59,998 nt of DNA, taken from an uncultured Prochlorococcus sp. GTDB taxonomy: Bacteria > Cyanobacteriota > Cyanobacteriia > PCC-6307 > Cyanobiaceae. Below are positions 1 through 8,290 of this stretch, piece by piece. Numbering within the stretch: position 1 is the stretch's first letter; each line of letters begins with the position of its first letter. A program made the position numbers and the translations under genes. The DNA lies in NCBI GenBank assembly GCA_902538225.1, contig CACBEF010000005.1, positions 1 through 59,998 of the forward strand. The letters are read 5' to 3'. Under the pieces are notes generated by a model, which saw nothing but the letters and a program-made list of their open reading frames with translations, searched no databases and was not told the DNA's origin.

Positions 1-34
1 GAAACTACAGATGTTTGGCTAAGTAAAACTTTCT

Positions 35-1018
35 TTGGGCAGTGGAGGGTATCTTATTACTTCTGGAAATATTGGTTTAGGAACATTAACAACTTTTATT
101 TTATATTCCCAAAGACTTTTTGAACCTTTAAGGCAGCTTGCAGAAAGGTTTACTCAAATACAAGGAGGTTTAACAGCTGTAGAAAGAATAAACGAATTAT
201 TGGATGAAGAAATACAGATTAAGGACTCTACTTCCGCAAAACATTTTTTAGAAAATGCTAAAAATGTAAATGAGAAATTTAAGGGCAAAATTGAGTTCAA
301 GAATGTTAATTTTTTCTACAACGAAGGAGAAAACATCATAAAGAATTTATCTTTCAAGATCAATCCAGGAGAGCATGTAGCTTTTGTAGGGCCAACTGGT
401 TCAGGTAAGACGACCATAATAAGACTTTTATGTAGATTGTATGAACCTCAATCAGGCCAAATTTTAATCGACGATATAGATATCAAAGATATTCCTATCG
501 CAACTCTTAGAAGTATGTTGGGAGTAGTTTTGCAAGATACCTTTATCTTTAGTGGAAATGTCGCAGATAATTTAAAACTAAATTCGAATCTAGACAATCT
601 TGAATTAGAAAATCTTTGTAGCGAATTAGGGTTAGATAATTTGTTAAAAAAATTACCAGAAGGTTTGAATACCTTACTAAGAGAAAGAGGGGGAAATCTC
701 TCTTCTGGAGAGAGACAACTTCTTTCAGTAGCTCGAGTAGCGATTAGAAATCCTGTTGTTTTAATAATGGATGAAGCAACAGCGTTTATGGATCCCTCTA
801 CAGAGGCTACTTTGCAGAAAGATCTTGAAAGAATTCTGTCAAAAAGAACAGCATTAGTTATAGCTCACAGATTAGCAACTATTGAAAATTCTGATAAAAT
901 TTTAGTCTTGAAAGGGGGATTATTAGTTGAAGAGGGAACACATAATGAATTGAGACTGAAAAAGGGTTTATATTTTCAGCTCTCCGAGCTTCAACAAAAA
1001 GGATTCGTGAATTTTTAA
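35..1018 (+). CDS. ABC exporter (MsbA/multidrug type), 3' portion only
   Basis: This is the C-terminal half of a fused membrane-plus-ATPase exporter. Residues 1-50 match the last part of the transmembrane domain, including the usual FEPLRQLAERF segment. The nucleotide-binding domain follows, with Walker A GPTGSGKTT near residue 119, signature LSSGER, Walker B ending MDEATA and an H-loop IAHRLAT. Full-length relatives are near 580-600 residues, so about 250 are missing. The missing part is not simply cut by the window edge, because this frame has a TAA at 20-22, just upstream. TTG at 35 is only the first possible start, not a convincing one. Either the gene is frameshifted or the first 30 or so bases are assembly noise. 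The substrate cannot be told. It overlaps the next gene by one base (TAATG). Confidence 0.85.
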   Translation: MGSGGYLITSGNIGLGTLTTFILYSQRLFEPLRQLAERFTQIQGGLTAVERINELLDEEIQIKDSTSAKHFLENAKNVNEKFKGKIEFKNVNFFYNEGENIIKNLSFKINPGEHVAFVGPTGSGKTTIIRLLCRLYEPQSGQILIDDIDIKDIPIATLRSMLGVVLQDTFIFSGNVADNLKLNSNLDNLELENLCSELGLDNLLKKLPEGLNTLLRERGGNLSSGERQLLSVARVAIRNPVVLIMDEATAFMDPSTEATLQKDLERILSKRTALVIAHRLATIENSDKILVLKGGLLVEEGTHNELRLKKGLYFQLSELQQKGFVNF

Positions 1019-1548
1019 TGATTTTTAGAAACCAAGGTTCGTTAATAAAAAATTCAAACAGTATATCTAGGGATGAGCTGATAGATTTCTATGGTTTAAA
1101 TTCTTATGAGTTCACTCAAAGAAATAAAGAAGAAATATTTGTATGTAGTAAAAATAAAGATTTAGATCTAATAGAACTAGATCAACTTTTGCAAACTGTT
1201 GGTTGGAGCAGAAGACCTATAAGGAGGGTAAAAAGAGCTTTAGATTTCAGTATTTTGGTGGTTGGGTTATGGCGTCATGATGATAAATTCCCCAGACTAG
1301 TAGGATTTGCAAGATGCACTGGCGATGGAATTCTAGAAGCAACAGTTTGGGATGTGGCGATTAACCCTGTCTATCAAGGACTTGGATTGGGGAAAGAGTT
1401 AATGAAATATGTCCTAAAAGAATTGAAAAATATTGGAATATCTAAAGTAACCCTTTTTGCTGATGCTGAAGTGGTTTCATTCTACAAAAGACAAGGTTGG
1501 ATACTAGAACCTAGAGGCTCTAAATGTGCTTTTTGGTATGCAAATTAA
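1018..1548 (+). CDS. GNAT-family N-acetyltransferase (Ycf52/plastid GNAT-like)
   Basis: This 176-residue protein has a GNAT fold in its C-terminal half. The acetyl-CoA loop is seen in the segment WDVAINPVYQGLGLGKEL, followed by VTLFADAEVVSFYKRQGW, the usual last strand and helix. This pattern is shared with the cyanobacterial and red-algal Ycf52 group and the plant plastid GNAT/NSI acetyltransferases, which acetylate protein N-termini and lysines. That assignment is from family knowledge; the substrate here is unknown. The N-terminal 80 residues are lineage-specific. The start ATG overlaps the stop of the ABC exporter by one base, suggesting translational coupling. The stop codon abuts the stop of the convergent glycosyltransferase with no gap. 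Confidence 0.8.
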   Translation: MIFRNQGSLIKNSNSISRDELIDFYGLNSYEFTQRNKEEIFVCSKNKDLDLIELDQLLQTVGWSRRPIRRVKRALDFSILVVGLWRHDDKFPRLVGFARCTGDGILEATVWDVAINPVYQGLGLGKELMKYVLKELKNIGISKVTLFADAEVVSFYKRQGWILEPRGSKCAFWYAN

Positions 1549-2232
1549 TTATTTTTTGTAGTAGTCAGAATATATAGATTTTAACGATTCGCCTTTTAAC
1601 CATCTTCTTCTAAATTGCCAGTTCTTAATTGCTTGGTGAAAAATATTAGTTCTTTCCCATTTCCTTGAACTTATAAAAATAGGTAAATTTAATTGTATTA
1701 AATCTTTTTTTTTGTTTAATCTCCTTAAAAAATCTACATCTTCCATCAAAGGTATCTTTCTAAAACCATTATTCTTAAAATAAGTAGTTCTATGAATTAT
1801 TAAACCTTGATCACCATAAGGTTGTTTAAAAAATTTACTTCTAAAATTTACAAGAATTTCGAGGACTCTATAAATTATCTTTTTGTGATTAATTTTGAAT
1901 TCAAAATAGTAAATATTATTCTTGTTTCCCTTTAAAAATGAATTTATTTTTTTAAAACAGTCATGAGTTAATCTTGTGTCTGCATGTAAAAATATGAGCC
2001 ACTCCCCTTTTGAATTTTCAGCTCCAATATTTAATTGTAAACCTCGATTCCTTTCTTTGGATATAAATACTTTCGCTCCGTAAATATTTGCTATATCAAT
2101 AGTTTTATCTTCACTTCCACAATCAACAATTATAATTTCGCCTTCTTTCTGAATACCTGACAAGTCTGAAAGCAATAATGGCAAATTATTAGCTTCATTA
2201 ATAGTTGGAATGATAATTGAGATTTTTGACAA
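1549..2232 (-). CDS. Family 2 glycosyltransferase, TIGR04283-like
   Basis: The N-terminus ISIIIPTINEANNLPLLL is a classic GT2 nucleotide-sugar binding start. It is followed by IIIVDCGSEDKT and the metal-binding region FLHADTRL near residue 82. At 227 residues it fits the short GT2 subfamily known as transferase 2, rSAM/selenodomain-associated (TIGR04283). It has a basic, aromatic-rich C-terminus and no clear transmembrane segment. The gene lies 5 bases downstream of the TIGR04282-like partner on the same strand, the usual arrangement for this pair, so they probably act together. Donor and acceptor are not known. Confidence 0.82.
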   Translation of the reverse strand: MSKISIIIPTINEANNLPLLLSDLSGIQKEGEIIIVDCGSEDKTIDIANIYGAKVFISKERNRGLQLNIGAENSKGEWLIFLHADTRLTHDCFKKINSFLKGNKNNIYYFEFKINHKKIIYRVLEILVNFRSKFFKQPYGDQGLIIHRTTYFKNNGFRKIPLMEDVDFLRRLNKKKDLIQLNLPIFISSRKWERTNIFHQAIKNWQFRRRWLKGESLKSIYSDYYKK

Positions 2233-2237
2233 GTCGA

Positions 2238-2873
2238 TTACTTTCTATTTTCAATATCAATAATTGTATCTATATCTATTTTTTTATCTAAAAACTTATG
2301 TTTTAAATTTGTGGAAGCAAAATTATCAATTGTATTTTGGAGAACATTTTCCGTTCCCCACTTTATGTTGATAAAAGGTAAATACATATGAGATGACATT
2401 ATTTTTTCTGATAAACCAATAAGCCAATATCCTCCATCATTGGATGGTCCTAAAATAAGATCATTTTGTTGAAGCTCTTTTAGAGTATTCAATAAATCTT
2501 GATGGCATAAATCTGGAAGGTCAGTACCAATAAAAATAATATTTTTGATTTTATGTCTTGCACAAAATTTTTTGTTGATAATTATTTGCCGTTTCATTTT
2601 TTCCCCCAAGCAGCCTTTACCCTGTAAATTAAATTTTTTGATGCCTAATTCTCTAGTCCATTTTATACAGTTGCCTACCCCCAAACCAGATATAGCAATA
2701 GAAATGTCAATCAGTTTATTTTCTTGGAGAAATTTTGCGACTGAAATAGTATGCTTGGTCATTACACTTTGAACCTTTGCAGAATTACTTTTACCTATAT
2801 CTTTAGATAATCTTGTTTTGCATCTCCCAAAACCATGCCATTTTGCCATAATAATAAGTAATGCTTTATCCAA
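2238..2873 (-). CDS. GT-A fold nucleotidyl/glycosyl transferase-like protein, TIGR04282 (DUF2064)
   Basis: This 211-residue protein starts with LLIIMAKWHGFGRCKTRLSK, the signature of the DUF2064/TIGR04282 family (transferase 1, rSAM/selenodomain-associated), which resembles the CobY/MobA GT-A fold. The motifs IFIGTDLPDL and LGPSNDGGYWLIGL match the family's metal-binding DxP and the conserved DGGY loop. It is the first gene of a two-gene unit with the TIGR04283-like glycosyltransferase. It diverges from dnaA across a 167-base gap. The pathway is not established for the family; no selenium or radical-SAM partner gene is nearby. Confidence 0.82.
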   Translation of the reverse strand: MDKALLIIMAKWHGFGRCKTRLSKDIGKSNSAKVQSVMTKHTISVAKFLQENKLIDISIAISGLGVGNCIKWTRELGIKKFNLQGKGCLGEKMKRQIIINKKFCARHKIKNIIFIGTDLPDLCHQDLLNTLKELQQNDLILGPSNDGGYWLIGLSEKIMSSHMYLPFINIKWGTENVLQNTIDNFASTNLKHKFLDKKIDIDTIIDIENRK

Positions 2874-3012
2874 AAATTTAGTGCGATTTAAAATAATTAT
2901 ATGCCTATAAAAAAAATAAAATTTTTCTTTTAAATTTGAATGATGCTTTGTTAAGTAATTTTAAATTTGTGGTGATCTTGTGATTTCCTAATGGCCAATT
3001 ATTAAATTCCAA

Positions 3013-3029
3013 CTAGATTAATAATCTAG
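3013..3029. promoter_or_regulatory. Perfect dyad upstream of dnaA
   Basis: CTAGATTA at 3013-3020 and TAATCTAG at 3022-3029 form a perfect 8-base inverted repeat around one central A, ending 11 bases before the dnaA start. A TATTAA at 3000-3005 could be a -10 element, which would put the dyad at the 5' end of the message. A one-base loop is too tight for a full hairpin, so a protein operator is likelier. The function is inferred. Confidence 0.45.
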
Positions 3030-3040
3030 AGAATAAAATT

Positions 3041-4435
3041 TTGCAAGCAATTAATCCTATTTGGGCGGAAGTTCAACAATCACTTCAAAAAACTTTAAGT
3101 AAGCCTTCATTTGAGACATGGATAAGGCCTGCTAAATTTAATTGTTTTGAAAATGGCTTACTAACCTTAATTACTCCAAATACATTTTCCAGTGATTGGT
3201 TAAGAAAGAATTATTGTCAAACTATCGAAAAGGCTGCAAAAGAAATATGCGGCCATGATGTAAAAGTTGTTTTCAAATCTGAAACAAATATTAGCAGCGA
3301 TTCAATAAATAAAGAGAACCTAGATGAACAGAGCGTGAATCATAAAACAAAATCATTTTCTAAAAATAGTCAATATATTTCTTCAAAAAATCGATCCAAA
3401 AATCCCAACGGTCTAAATTTGCGCTATGTCTTTAAAAGATTTGTTGTAGGTCCAAATAGTAGGTTGGCTCATGCCGCGGCTTTAGCGGTTGCCGAATCAC
3501 CTGGGAGAGAATTTAATCCATTATTTATTTGTGGAGGAGTAGGTCTCGGTAAAACCCATTTAATGCAAGCAATTGGCCATTATCGAGTAGAAATAGATCC
3601 AGAAGCAAAAGTTAAATATGTATCTACAGAGACTTTTACTAATGATGTTATTAGTGGTATTCGAAGAGATGGAATGACAGCTATTCGAGATAAATATAGA
3701 AATGTAGATTTGATTTTAATAGACGATATACAGTTCTTAGAAGGCAAAGAGTATACACAGGAAGAATTCTTTCATACTTTTAACGCTCTTCACGAATCAG
3801 GAAGTCAAATAGTTATTGCAAGTGATAGACCTCCAAATCAATTGTCGGGAATTCAAGAGAGATTAATTTCTAGGTTCTCAATGGGTATGACCGCAGATAT
3901 TCAACCCCCTGATCTTGAGACAAGGACAGCTATCCTTCAAAAAAAGGCAGAACAAGAGAGGATGAGTCTTCCAAGAGATTTAATTCAATTTATAGCAGGA
4001 AGATTCACTTCGAATATTCGAGAATTGGAAGGAGCATTTACTAGAGCTGTTGCATTCGCATCAATAACAGGCTTGCCAATGACAGTCCAATCAATTGCTC
4101 CAATGCTGGATCCGAATAGTGTTGGAGTAGTTGTTACTCCAAAACAAGTTATTAATAAAGTGTCAGATTTCTTTAAAGTCTCTACCGATGAATTGATTAG
4201 TTCAAGTAGGAGAAAACCAGTAAGTCAAGCTAGGCAAATAGGCATGTATCTTATGCGACATGGAACTGATCTAAGCCTACCAAGAATTGGAGATGAGTTT
4301 GGGGGTAAAGACCATACAACAGTTATGTATGCTATTGAACAAGTTGAAAAAAAATTGTCTATTGATCCTAATATTGCTAGTCAAGTTCAAAAAATAAGGG
4401 ATTTACTTCAAATAGATTCAAGAAAAAAATTATAG
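3041..4435 (+). CDS. dnaA: Chromosomal replication initiator DnaA
   Basis: DnaA is an AAA+ ATPase that binds DnaA boxes and opens the origin. The 464-residue protein shows the expected four domains. An N-terminal helicase-loading domain starts [11 protein letters not shown] variable linker lies at about 85-130. The AAA+ domain has Walker A GVGLGKTH near 167 and Walker [10 protein letters not shown] near 225. The C-terminal helix-turn-helix carries the signature [15 protein letters not shown] near 420. The start is TTG at 3041; no ATG or GTG lies between it and an upstream in-frame TAG, and no strong ribosome binding site is seen. No DnaA-box cluster is present in the adjacent 167-base gap, in keeping with the Prochlorococcus origin lying elsewhere. 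Confidence 0.98.
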   Translation: MQAINPIWAEVQQSLQKTLSKPSFETWIRPAKFNCFENGLLTLITPNTFSSDWLRKNYCQTIEKAAKEICGHDVKVVFKSETNISSDSINKENLDEQSVNHKTKSFSKNSQYISSKNRSKNPNGLNLRYVFKRFVVGPNSRLAHAAALAVAESPGREFNPLFICGGVGLGKTHLMQAIGHYRVEIDPEAKVKYVSTETFTNDVISGIRRDGMTAIRDKYRNVDLILIDDIQFLEGKEYTQEEFFHTFNALHESGSQIVIASDRPPNQLSGIQERLISRFSMGMTADIQPPDLETRTAILQKKAEQERMSLPRDLIQFIAGRFTSNIRELEGAFTRAVAFASITGLPMTVQSIAPMLDPNSVGVVVTPKQVINKVSDFFKVSTDELISSSRRKPVSQARQIGMYLMRHGTDLSLPRIGDEFGGKDHTTVMYAIEQVEKKLSIDPNIASQVQKIRDLLQIDSRKKL

Positions 4436-4443
4436 TTTTACTG

Positions 4444-5673
4444 TTAACTAGAAATAAAATTTCTAGGATCTTGATCATATCTATGCCTGAAAGGTATCTT
4501 ATCTATTTCATTAATATCACTAAGCGATTCAATTTTATTTAATGATTGCCTTAATAACCTTGCTGAAATAATTGGCATATCTCTTGGAACTGAAATTCTA
4601 TTTTTTAAGTATCTTAGAGAGATTCCTGAAAGTTTTTTGGGAATTAATACTTCACCTGTGATCATATGGGTCAAAGCTGATCTCAATGATTCCTCAAAGG
4701 ATTCTTTATTGTATGGGTTTACTTTTAGTAAATTGTCTTTATGATTTATTACTCTTTTAAGAGCAATTTTTGCGCAATATTTTGAATCATAATTTTTATT
4801 TAATTCATAATTACCTAGACCCTGACCAGTATCTATTAGCTTAGAGAAAGTAATTTGTTGTTCATTGCTTTCTTTATAACATCCTCCCATTTGTGGGGGT
4901 AAATCATGTGAATGAGTATGAAAATCTCCTTGAGTGCCTCTATAAGCACTTGTCCCTTCAAAAAGGGTAAGCCAATTATCTATATGATGGTAATTATTTC
5001 TTATATTAAACCCTTTATAATAAATCAGTGATGCATTCATTCTCTCCATATAGGGAATAAAAATTATATCTCCAACACCAGGCTCTATATCGCCCTTATT
5101 AGATATTGATGGATCAATAAACCCTGATTTTGATTTACTTAAGATTTCATCGAGTTTAGAAATTGATTCATTAAATCTTTTTTTTCTAAAAGAGTTATCT
5201 ATAAAATTAAAGCTTTCTCTGCAGAGCCAATTACACCAGGATCTGAAAATTTCTCTTTCTAATTCTCGAATTTTGATAAGGTGACTAGATATTATAAAAG
5301 ATCCAAGTGCTCCAAATTCATTTTCTAAAAAAGCTATGATATCATCGCTTTCAGTTATAACTTGTCCTTGAAATTCAATTGCAGGTAATTTACCCGATCT
5401 GACTTTTTCAAGGAACCAACTTTCTTTTTGACCGTAGCAAAACATATTTATTTTTTTGACTCTGTATGGAATTCTCTTAAATTCAAGCCATAACCATATC
5501 TTCTGACAGTAAGGACACCAAGAATGCCTATCCCTATAGAAAGTAACTAATACATCATTTACACTATGCCCGAATAATCTTAAATTTGCGTAGGAATTAT
5601 TTATACCATGGACTCTATCAAGATCTTCAACTTCAAATTTATTTAAATCATCCCATGTCAAAATCCCATTCAT
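4444..5673 (-). CDS. Glutathione S-transferase-like protein with CPYC thioredoxin fold
   Basis: The protein has an N-terminal extension of about 40 residues and then a thioredoxin-like GST N-domain: FYRDRHSWCPYCQKIWLWLE, with the redox pair C53/C56, and KLPAIEFQG, which supplies the cis-proline. ESDDIIAFLE is the glutathione gamma-glutamyl binding motif. A helical C-terminal domain and a long lineage-specific tail bring it to 409 residues, far longer than the usual 200-250. The CPYC site suggests a glutaredoxin-like or omega/GHR-type thiol transferase. It diverges from glutathione reductase with 52 bases between them, supporting a role in glutathione metabolism. The substrate is unknown. Confidence 0.8.
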   Translation of the reverse strand: MNGILTWDDLNKFEVEDLDRVHGINNSYANLRLFGHSVNDVLVTFYRDRHSWCPYCQKIWLWLEFKRIPYRVKKINMFCYGQKESWFLEKVRSGKLPAIEFQGQVITESDDIIAFLENEFGALGSFIISSHLIKIRELEREIFRSWCNWLCRESFNFIDNSFRKKRFNESISKLDEILSKSKSGFIDPSISNKGDIEPGVGDIIFIPYMERMNASLIYYKGFNIRNNYHHIDNWLTLFEGTSAYRGTQGDFHTHSHDLPPQMGGCYKESNEQQITFSKLIDTGQGLGNYELNKNYDSKYCAKIALKRVINHKDNLLKVNPYNKESFEESLRSALTHMITGEVLIPKKLSGISLRYLKNRISVPRDMPIISARLLRQSLNKIESLSDINEIDKIPFRHRYDQDPRNFISS

Positions 5674-5701
5674 TATTTGAATTAAAGCTATAAACTAACG
5701 T

Positions 5702-5707
5702 TATATT
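5702..5707 (+). promoter_or_regulatory. Possible -10 element for gor
   Basis: TATATT lies about 18 bases before the TTG start of gor in the 52-base gap shared with the divergent GST gene. An 8-base palindrome, TAACGTTA, overlaps it at 5696-5703. No good -35 element is visible, so this is only a candidate. Confidence 0.25.
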
Positions 5708-5725
5708 AATTGATTAAAAAAAGTC

Positions 5726-7090
5726 TTGGAATTCGAATTTGATTTAATTGTTGTTGGCGCTGGATCTGGAGGACTCGCGGCGGCTAAACGTGCGGCTAGT
5801 TATGGAGCAAAAGTCGCAATCATAGAAGTAAATCAAATAGGAGGAACTTGTGTGATAAGAGGATGTGTTCCTAAGAAATTGATGGTTTATGCAGCTAAAA
5901 GTAAAAAAAATATGGATTCTTCTGACGGATATGGATTAAAACATGAAGGTATTAATTTTGAATCAAATATTTTATTGAAGAATGTTAGAGAGGAGGTTTC
6001 CAGATTAAGTAACTTACATAGAAATTCTTTAAATAAATTAAATGTAACTGTTTTTGAGGGCTTAGGAAGATTTAAGACTCAAAATGAATTGGAAGTTATT
6101 TGTCAAAAAACGAAGAAAATTAAAAATATTATTAGTTCAAAGAGAATTCTTATTTCAGTTGGAGGTAAACCAAAGAAATTGAATATTTCTGGGATAGATC
6201 TGGCATGGAATAGTGATGATATTTTTGAATTAGAGAAGTTTCCCAAATCAATATTAATAGTTGGAGGAGGATATATTGCTTGTGAATTTGCTTCTATTTT
6301 CAGGAATTTAGGTACTGAAGTAACTCAATTAATTAGAGGTCAACATTTACTTAATGGTTTTGATGAGGATCTTTCCTTATGCCTGGAGGAATCACCTACT
6401 TTTTGTGAAATAAATATAATCTCCAATACTCAATTAAATTCTATCAAGAGAGTAAATGAAAATCTGGAATCTACCTTAGACTCGGGAGAAAAACTTTTAA
6501 CTAATAATATCCTTATTGCTACAGGTAGAGAACCAAATCTTTTGCCTTTAAATTTAGATTTTTTAAATCTAAAGATGGATGGCCAATATTTAGATGTTGA
6601 TGAACTTAATCAAACAAGTAACGCAAATATCTTTGCAGTTGGCGATATTATAAATAAACCAAACTTAACTCCAGTAGCAATAGAACAAGGAAGAGTTTTT
6701 TCGGATAATTTTTTTAATGACCAAAAAAGAAAAGTAAATTATGAAAATATTCCTAAGGCCGTTTTTACTATTCCAGAAATTTCAACAGTTGGCTTGAGTG
6801 AGAAAAAAGCTGTAGAGATTTACTCTGAAAAAAATATAAAAATTTTCAAATGCAAATTTACCCCTATGTCTAATACCTTTAAAAAGAACAAATCAAAATG
6901 TATGTTGAAGATTGTAGTTCATAAACTAACTGACAAAGTACTAGGATGTCATATGTTTGGAGAAACATCATCTGAGATTATTCAAATGGTATCAATTTCA
7001 TTAAATGCAGGGATAACAAAAAAAGAATTTGATATTACTATGGCTTTGCACCCAACTATCTCAGAAGAATTTGTGACTATGTATGGCTAA
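5726..7090 (+). CDS. gor: Glutathione reductase
   Basis: This is a flavoprotein that reduces glutathione disulfide with NADPH in the cytosol. The FAD-binding motif GAGSGG is at residues 11-16, and the redox disulfide C42/C47 sits in the segment GGTCVIRGCVPKK. The NADPH-binding stretch VGGGYIACEFA is followed by an arginine a few residues later (LIRG), typical of NADPH preference. The C-terminal HPTISEE gives the catalytic His442/Glu447 pair. The length of 454 fits the family. The start is TTG at 5726, aligned with the usual N-terminus; no clear Shine-Dalgarno sequence is seen. It converges on the Ca2+/Na+ antiporter gene with a 2-base gap. Confidence 0.95.
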   Translation: MEFEFDLIVVGAGSGGLAAAKRAASYGAKVAIIEVNQIGGTCVIRGCVPKKLMVYAAKSKKNMDSSDGYGLKHEGINFESNILLKNVREEVSRLSNLHRNSLNKLNVTVFEGLGRFKTQNELEVICQKTKKIKNIISSKRILISVGGKPKKLNISGIDLAWNSDDIFELEKFPKSILIVGGGYIACEFASIFRNLGTEVTQLIRGQHLLNGFDEDLSLCLEESPTFCEINIISNTQLNSIKRVNENLESTLDSGEKLLTNNILIATGREPNLLPLNLDFLNLKMDGQYLDVDELNQTSNANIFAVGDIINKPNLTPVAIEQGRVFSDNFFNDQKRKVNYENIPKAVFTIPEISTVGLSEKKAVEIYSEKNIKIFKCKFTPMSNTFKKNKSKCMLKIVVHKLTDKVLGCHMFGETSSEIIQMVSISLNAGITKKEFDITMALHPTISEEFVTMYG

Positions 7091-7092
7091 AA

Positions 7093-8172
7093 TTATGAAT
7101 TAGAAAATTTTAATTTTTCTTGAACAATCAGAAACACTATAAGAAGCGCAAAGTAAATAAATAAACCTATCCTTAATTCAGAGAGGTAATTAAATCCATT
7201 TAAAAAGAGTATCTTATCGAGAATGTAGAAAATATAAAGATTAAGCAAAATAAATCCTTCAATTCTGGTGATTTTCCCTTTGCTCCAGAAAATTGGTAAG
7301 CATGCAAAGGTAGTTAAAACCATAAAAGGTAAGTCAACTTTTATTAAACTTTGTTCAATTACTAAACCTTTAAATCCTGAAAAAATACTGCAACTTCCAA
7401 GGATTAGAAGTTGATTGAGCAAATTGCTTCCTATTACATTCCCAATCGCAAGATCTGTTTTGCCTTTAAATGCAGCAATTATTGAAGTTACTAATTCTGG
7501 TAAAGATGTCCCAGTTGCTAAGATAGTTAAACCGATAACAATTTCATTTACACCCAAAAGAGTAGCAAGCTTTTGAGAACCATTTACTAAAATATTAGAA
7601 CCAAAGCTTAAAAGAAATATTCCCAGTATTAACTTTAGTAAAATATCAAGCTTGCCTTTATAGTTATCTTTTAATTCTTCTATCTCTGGTTCAGCATCCT
7701 TTGTCTCCTCTCCTTTCTCATTCATGGTATTGATTTCCCATATTGTATTTAAGATTAAACAAAATATTAGAAATACCCCTGCTTGTAATGTTAATAAGCC
7801 TGTTGATGACATAGCCCAAACTGCACAAGAAATTGCCATTAAAAGAGGCACATCTCTTCTGACTATTCTGCTTTTTACTTTAAGAGGCGTTATCAATGAG
7901 CTTATACCCAAAACAACGAGAACATTAAAAATATTGCTTCCAATTACGTTGCTTGCCGCAAGCGAATCACTGCCTTTTAAAATTGAACTTAAACTTACCA
8001 ACAACTCAGGAGAGCTTGTCCCAAGAGAAACAACTGTTAAACCTATCACTATTTGAGGTATTCCTAAAATTAAAGATAAAAATATGGCTCCTTGAATAAA
8101 GAACTCTCCTCCAGCAAAAAGTAGAACCACTCCTAAAACTATTTCCATTATTGGGAATAAAAAATCACTCAT
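7093..8172 (-). CDS. CaCA-family calcium/sodium antiporter (YrbG-like)
   Basis: This inner-membrane exchanger is built from two inverted repeats. Each repeat carries the family alpha motif: IGLTVVSLGTSSPELLVS near residues 43-60, and IGLTILATGTSLPELVTS in the second half. Both are followed by NVIGSN. About ten hydrophobic segments are visible, with an acidic loop between the halves (GEETKDAEPEIEE), as expected for cation exchangers. The length of 359 is usual for bacterial YrbG types. The exact ion pair (Ca2+ or other cation against Na+ or H+) cannot be read from sequence. It diverges from pyrC. Confidence 0.9.
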   Translation of the reverse strand: MSDFLFPIMEIVLGVVLLFAGGEFFIQGAIFLSLILGIPQIVIGLTVVSLGTSSPELLVSLSSILKGSDSLAASNVIGSNIFNVLVVLGISSLITPLKVKSRIVRRDVPLLMAISCAVWAMSSTGLLTLQAGVFLIFCLILNTIWEINTMNEKGEETKDAEPEIEELKDNYKGKLDILLKLILGIFLLSFGSNILVNGSQKLATLLGVNEIVIGLTILATGTSLPELVTSIIAAFKGKTDLAIGNVIGSNLLNQLLILGSCSIFSGFKGLVIEQSLIKVDLPFMVLTTFACLPIFWSKGKITRIEGFILLNLYIFYILDKILFLNGFNYLSELRIGLFIYFALLIVFLIVQEKLKFSNS

Positions 8173-8235
8173 ATTTGGGCTTTTATTTAGATAATTAAAA
8201 TTTTCATAATTGGTTAATAACTATCCTCGAATATC

Positions 8236-8241
8236 TATAAT
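8236..8241 (+). promoter_or_regulatory. -10 element of the pyrC promoter
   Basis: A perfect TATAAT. Transcription would start about 7 bases later, near 8248, which is exactly the base of the hairpin at 8248-8274. No good -35 hexamer lies at normal spacing (nearest is TTGGTT at 8210, 20 bases away). Confidence 0.5.
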
Positions 8242-8247
8242 TTATTG

Positions 8248-8274
8248 TCAATTTTAATTTGCTGTTAAAATTGA
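8248..8274 (+). promoter_or_regulatory. Perfect 10-bp stem-loop in the pyrC leader
   Basis: TCAATTTTAA (8248-8257) and TTAAAATTGA (8265-8274) are exact reverse complements around a 7-base loop (TTTGCTG). A G-U pair could extend the stem. The stem ends 16 bases before the TTG start of pyrC and would begin at or near the first transcribed base predicted from the TATAAT. In enteric bacteria pyrC is controlled by a 5'-end hairpin that hides the ribosome site. A similar role here is inference only. Confidence 0.5.
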
Positions 8275-8290
8275 TTAAATAGAAAAAATT

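Noticed and set aside
2874-3040. A replication origin next to dnaA
   Set aside because: No cluster of DnaA boxes (TTATCCACA-like) is present in the 167-base gap, and in Prochlorococcus the origin is thought to lie near dnaN, not dnaA.
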